This document shows, in pieces, positions 5,738 to 8,423 of a DNA stretch of 8,423 bases. Made by a program: the position numbers and the translations under genes. Under the pieces are notes generated by a model. The model did not search any database, was not told the origin of the DNA, and saw nothing but the letters and a program-made list of their open reading frames with translations. The DNA is taken from NCBI GenBank assembly GCA_003229755.1, contig QIFJ01000069.1, positions 1-8,423 on the forward strand. Reading direction: 5' to 3'. Origin of the DNA: Pseudomonadota bacterium (GTDB lineage: Bacteria > BMS3Abin14). Each line of letters starts with the position of its first letter. Position 1 is the first letter of the stretch.

Positions 5738-8317
5738 CTACATCAGGTCCTGGATCTGGGTCCAGTATTTCTGGGCCGAATCGCGTATTTGCGCGAAGGT
5801 CTCCTCCGTCTCTAACTGCTTCGGGAAGAAGTCGAAATATTCCCTCCATGCCAGGTCTGCTTTGCCGAGCAGGGTCTCCCGCCTGGTCAGGAGGTACAGC
5901 TTGTGATAGGAGAGGGCCAGGTAATAGTACGTATCATGGACAGCCTCGTCGTAGTATTGTGTCGGGAAAAATCTTGTGTTCTGTTTTGCTTTTTCAAGAT
6001 TCTCGGCAGCTTTTGCGAATTTCTGTCCGGCGCTGAGCCTGTCCGTCCTTATAAGTCCATTTCCAAGTTCGTAATAAGCGTGTCCAAGATTCGTGTAAGC
6101 CACGGAGAACTGTTTGTATATGAGCTGCCGGTTCTCAGGCATGGACAGGACGTTTTCGAACTCCCGAATAGCAGCGGCGTAGTCGTCGTTTTCATCCATG
6201 TAGAGCTGAGCCAGTCTGAACCGGGCATTTGAGTAATCAGGATGGCTCTTACCGGGGCTGCCGTAGGCTTTGATCGCGCCGTTGATGTCTCCTTTCATTT
6301 CAGCCGTTTGCCCCTGCTTGATGTAGTCCCTGACAAATACGATCTTGTCAGAGCCGGTCAGATTGATCTCCTTCCGGTTAAACCCGAGAACTTCCTCGAA
6401 ATCCCTGTAGTCTCCTCCTGTTGTGAGCTTGAGGGTATGGAATCCGAATTTCACCTGTTTGCCTCCCAGCATCGGCGTAGTGCCGATCTTAACACCATTC
6501 AAAAAGATATCCGCTGGAGAGGGCATGGATTCCACCCTGAGAAGAGCATTGTTCACGCTCAGGGTGTACTCTTTTGTCTCTTTGTCCTGATTCGCTACCA
6601 GCTTGCCGCTCAGCTGCTGATATCCGTGTCGGTACAGGACGATATCGTAGGCCCTCCCGATCTTGAGGGGTATCTGGAGCGTTCCCCTCCGACCCGTGGT
6701 GCCGGCCCACTGATCGTCAATGTAAGCATTGACGCCCGGTAGAGGATCTACGTCCGGCGGGACCCCGCCCTTTACCAGGAGGTTGATGGAAACGCCAGCC
6801 GCTTGCTTTTCCCTGCTTGTGACGACCCTGCGTACGACTCTCTGTCCCGCCACTACTTTGGCGCCTTTCGTGAGCTCGACGATCTCGCCCGTGGAGAACG
6901 TCTTCTTTACCTTTCTGATCTTGAGAGTACCAATGTCACGATAGCCCTTAAGTTTGCCGTATTTAGCCATGACCGGCGCCATCAGGGCAAATTCCATCCT
7001 TTTTTTCAGCTGATACTGGGATTTTCCGATGTTTATCCTGTTCTCGTCCCGGGTTGAGACCAGGGTCGCACGGAAGGGGAATCGGGCAATAATATTCTTC
7101 ACGATCTTTTTCGCGACGTTCTTAATGTCCCTTTCTCCCCTCGCAGAGTTTATCTGGGACAGAACAAGGCTCCCATCGGATGTGTATACTTTTGTTTCTA
7201 TGGTTAATCCCCGATCTCTTTTGGAAACGCTTCCCAGTATGACAACATCCACAGCCTTGATAAGCGTAGTATTTTCCCATCCGGACGCGGTTATCCTGCC
7301 TATATCGGTTTCAGCCTGTCTGATGTTCTCCTTCAATGTGTTACCGGTAACCTCGTTGAAGATCATGTGGGAAAACAGGATGTTGCCAACCGCTTCTTCG
7401 ATGCGGTTCAGTATGCGACTAAGGTCCGCATCGAGGACGTTGCTGGAATAGCCGTAGATACCGGTTCTGATGGGCTTTATGGCTGTTGAGTAGAAGTAGC
7501 GCTTAATAGATCGTCTGCCGTCAAGAACCACCTTTGCCTTCCACACTGAGGGTGTGTAGCCTGGAGCAGATATGCTCACTGTAACAGTTCTACCGGGAGC
7601 ACCTCTGTATACATAGGAAATTGAACCGTCGGCATCGGTCTTCCCGAGGCTGCTTTTGCCAATTTTAACGGAGACGCCCTCAATACCTTTTTCCTGCCCG
7701 TATTCCTCCGTCAGCGCTTTTATGGTGAGCACTGAGGGTTTGAAGATCACCACGTCCACTCTCATACCCGCCTCGATCTTGACGGTCTTGAGCCATGGGA
7801 CGTATCCCTTCCTGGTGATCTCGAGCTTTACAGTCTTCTTCGGTTCACCTTCATATTCATAAACCATCTCGCCGTTGGGGTCGGTGGCGGCCACTTTCGC
7901 GCCGTCCAGCTTGATGAGGGCACCCTCGATGGGATTCCCTTTCTCCTTGACGGCGAAGGTAACGCTTTTCGTGGATCTCAGTATCGCCTCAAGGGAATAT
8001 TTGTCTTCGGGTACCTCCCCTGGTTTGTTAACTTTGAAAGAGCCCTCCCAGGGAGCTACCTTGTGACCCGGGGCCTCCATGATTATCGAAACCTTGACTT
8101 CCTCACCGGACAATCTCATCGTCTTGTGGGAAAAAACCCCATCGCTTCCAGTGGTTCCCACTTCCGTACCATCCATGAGAACCCTGGCCTGTGCCGCTGG
8201 ATTTCCATCCAGAGAAGCGTTCACCTCGAATGATATCTCTCGTTTAGCCTCAGCGCAGGCAAAGAGGGCCATGGATACCACGATAACCAAACTCCACTTT
8301 GCCGCTTGCTTAAACAT
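5738..8317 (-). CDS. Multidomain lipoprotein: beta-sandwich repeats, CsgG/FlgT-like middle, PEGA domain, TPR C-terminus
   Basis: This is an 859-residue lipoprotein with an architecture I cannot match to a named protein. Residues 1-21 are a lipoprotein signal (lipobox LFAC, Cys21; Ala at +2 suggests outer-membrane sorting). Three related beta-sandwich repeats follow (about 28-112, 117-193, 196-275), each with a glycine turn such as TDPNGE or TDADGS and a later GY motif. Residues about 295-415 resemble CsgG/FlgO/TolB-N-type domains (VDVVILGSVSKRDRGLTIE, SDGSLVL); 416-500 resembles the small FlgT-like C-terminal barrel. A fourth beta-repeat lies at 510-587, and a canonical PEGA domain at 592-655 (PSPADIFLNGVKIGTTP). 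The C-terminus (664-859) is TPR-like (AIKAYG, ARFRLAQLYMDENDDYAAAIREFENVL, YTNLGHAYYELGN). Start 8317 has AGGAGG 7 bases upstream. It is the first gene of the lipoprotein-propeller-TPR cluster, so probably an outer-membrane anchored scaffold; PEGA and CsgG/FlgT assignments are by eye. Confidence 0.9.
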   Translation of the reverse strand: MFKQAAKWSLVIVVSMALFACAEAKREISFEVNASLDGNPAAQARVLMDGTEVGTTGSDGVFSHKTMRLSGEEVKVSIIMEAPGHKVAPWEGSFKVNKPGEVPEDKYSLEAILRSTKSVTFAVKEKGNPIEGALIKLDGAKVAATDPNGEMVYEYEGEPKKTVKLEITRKGYVPWLKTVKIEAGMRVDVVIFKPSVLTIKALTEEYGQEKGIEGVSVKIGKSSLGKTDADGSISYVYRGAPGRTVTVSISAPGYTPSVWKAKVVLDGRRSIKRYFYSTAIKPIRTGIYGYSSNVLDADLSRILNRIEEAVGNILFSHMIFNEVTGNTLKENIRQAETDIGRITASGWENTTLIKAVDVVILGSVSKRDRGLTIETKVYTSDGSLVLSQINSARGERDIKNVAKKIVKNIIARFPFRATLVSTRDENRINIGKSQYQLKKRMEFALMAPVMAKYGKLKGYRDIGTLKIRKVKKTFSTGEIVELTKGAKVVAGQRVVRRVVTSREKQAAGVSINLLVKGGVPPDVDPLPGVNAYIDDQWAGTTGRRGTLQIPLKIGRAYDIVLYRHGYQQLSGKLVANQDKETKEYTLSVNNALLRVESMPSPADIFLNGVKIGTTPMLGGKQVKFGFHTLKLTTGGDYRDFEEVLGFNRKEINLTGSDKIVFVRDYIKQGQTAEMKGDINGAIKAYGSPGKSHPDYSNARFRLAQLYMDENDDYAAAIREFENVLSMPENRQLIYKQFSVAYTNLGHAYYELGNGLIRTDRLSAGQKFAKAAENLEKAKQNTRFFPTQYYDEAVHDTYYYLALSYHKLYLLTRRETLLGKADLAWREYFDFFPKQLETEETFAQIRDSAQKYWTQIQDLM

Positions 8318-8324
8318 AATGTCG

Positions 8325-8330
8325 CCTCCT
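8325..8330 (-). promoter_or_regulatory. Shine-Dalgarno of the lipoprotein gene
   Basis: AGGAGG on the minus strand lies 7 bases before ATG 8317 and fixes that start. The remaining sequence out to the right edge (8331-8423) holds no convincing gene, terminator or promoter that can be called by eye. Confidence 0.8.
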
Positions 8331-8423
8331 GTGTAATCCGCTTTGTTCCAGATACTTGATCTCCGGAAAAGAGCTAGTCTTATGGTTCATCTCCCAATTA
8401 GTTGCTGGGAATTCGGTATAGTA

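Noticed and set aside
6242..6742. Plus-strand open frame of 166 codons
   Set aside because: It lies opposite the PEGA-containing part of the lipoprotein gene, whose minus-strand reading has clear domain motifs; it is a shadow frame.
8387..8423. Possible C-terminal tail of an upstream minus-strand gene (TIPNSQQLIGR then TGA)
   Set aside because: Only eleven codons are visible and the other minus-strand frames there are also partly open, so nothing distinguishes a real gene end from chance.
8318..8423. Promoter for the lipoprotein gene
   Set aside because: No pair of -35/-10 hexamers with proper spacing stands out; the ribosome site is the only element that can be supported.

Overview
This window looks like a chromosomal segment of a Gram-negative, probably deltaproteobacteria-like (Desulfobacterota sensu lato) bacterium or a related environmental lineage. 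The grounds are base composition near 50% GC, a lipobox lipoprotein, Sec signal peptides on four products, a TolB-like propeller, and intergenic DNA rich in short degenerate repeats. The phylum is an inference; there is no rRNA or clear marker gene.

Every supported gene is on the minus strand, so transcription runs from high to low coordinates. In that order there are: a large lipoprotein with repeated beta-sandwich/PEGA domains, a CsgG/FlgT-like middle and C-terminal TPR helices (8317-5738); a TolB-like beta-propeller split into two overlapping frames at a T6 run (5724-5155 and 5158-4385); a secreted TPR-type helical-repeat protein (4323-2839); a roughly 275-base intergenic region made almost entirely of a REP-like hairpin and a 7-base-period degenerate repeat array; a family-5 (Dpp/Opp-type) periplasmic solute-binding protein (2563-944); and a DppB/OppB-type ABC permease that runs off the left edge (898-1).

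The first three genes are 13 and 61 bases apart and probably form an operon. All three products are predicted to be exported and to carry protein-protein interaction folds (PEGA, propeller, TPR). They look like parts of one envelope-associated assembly, although no enzyme or substrate can be named. The binding protein and permease form a second unit, the start of a peptide/nickel-type ABC importer whose other subunits should lie beyond position 1.

The most interesting points are: the T TTT TTC heptamer exactly where the propeller gene changes frame by -1; the 24-unit heptamer array running up to the Shine-Dalgarno of the binding-protein gene; two hairpin elements between genes; and the unusual PEGA/CsgG-like/TPR lipoprotein with its propeller and TPR neighbours.
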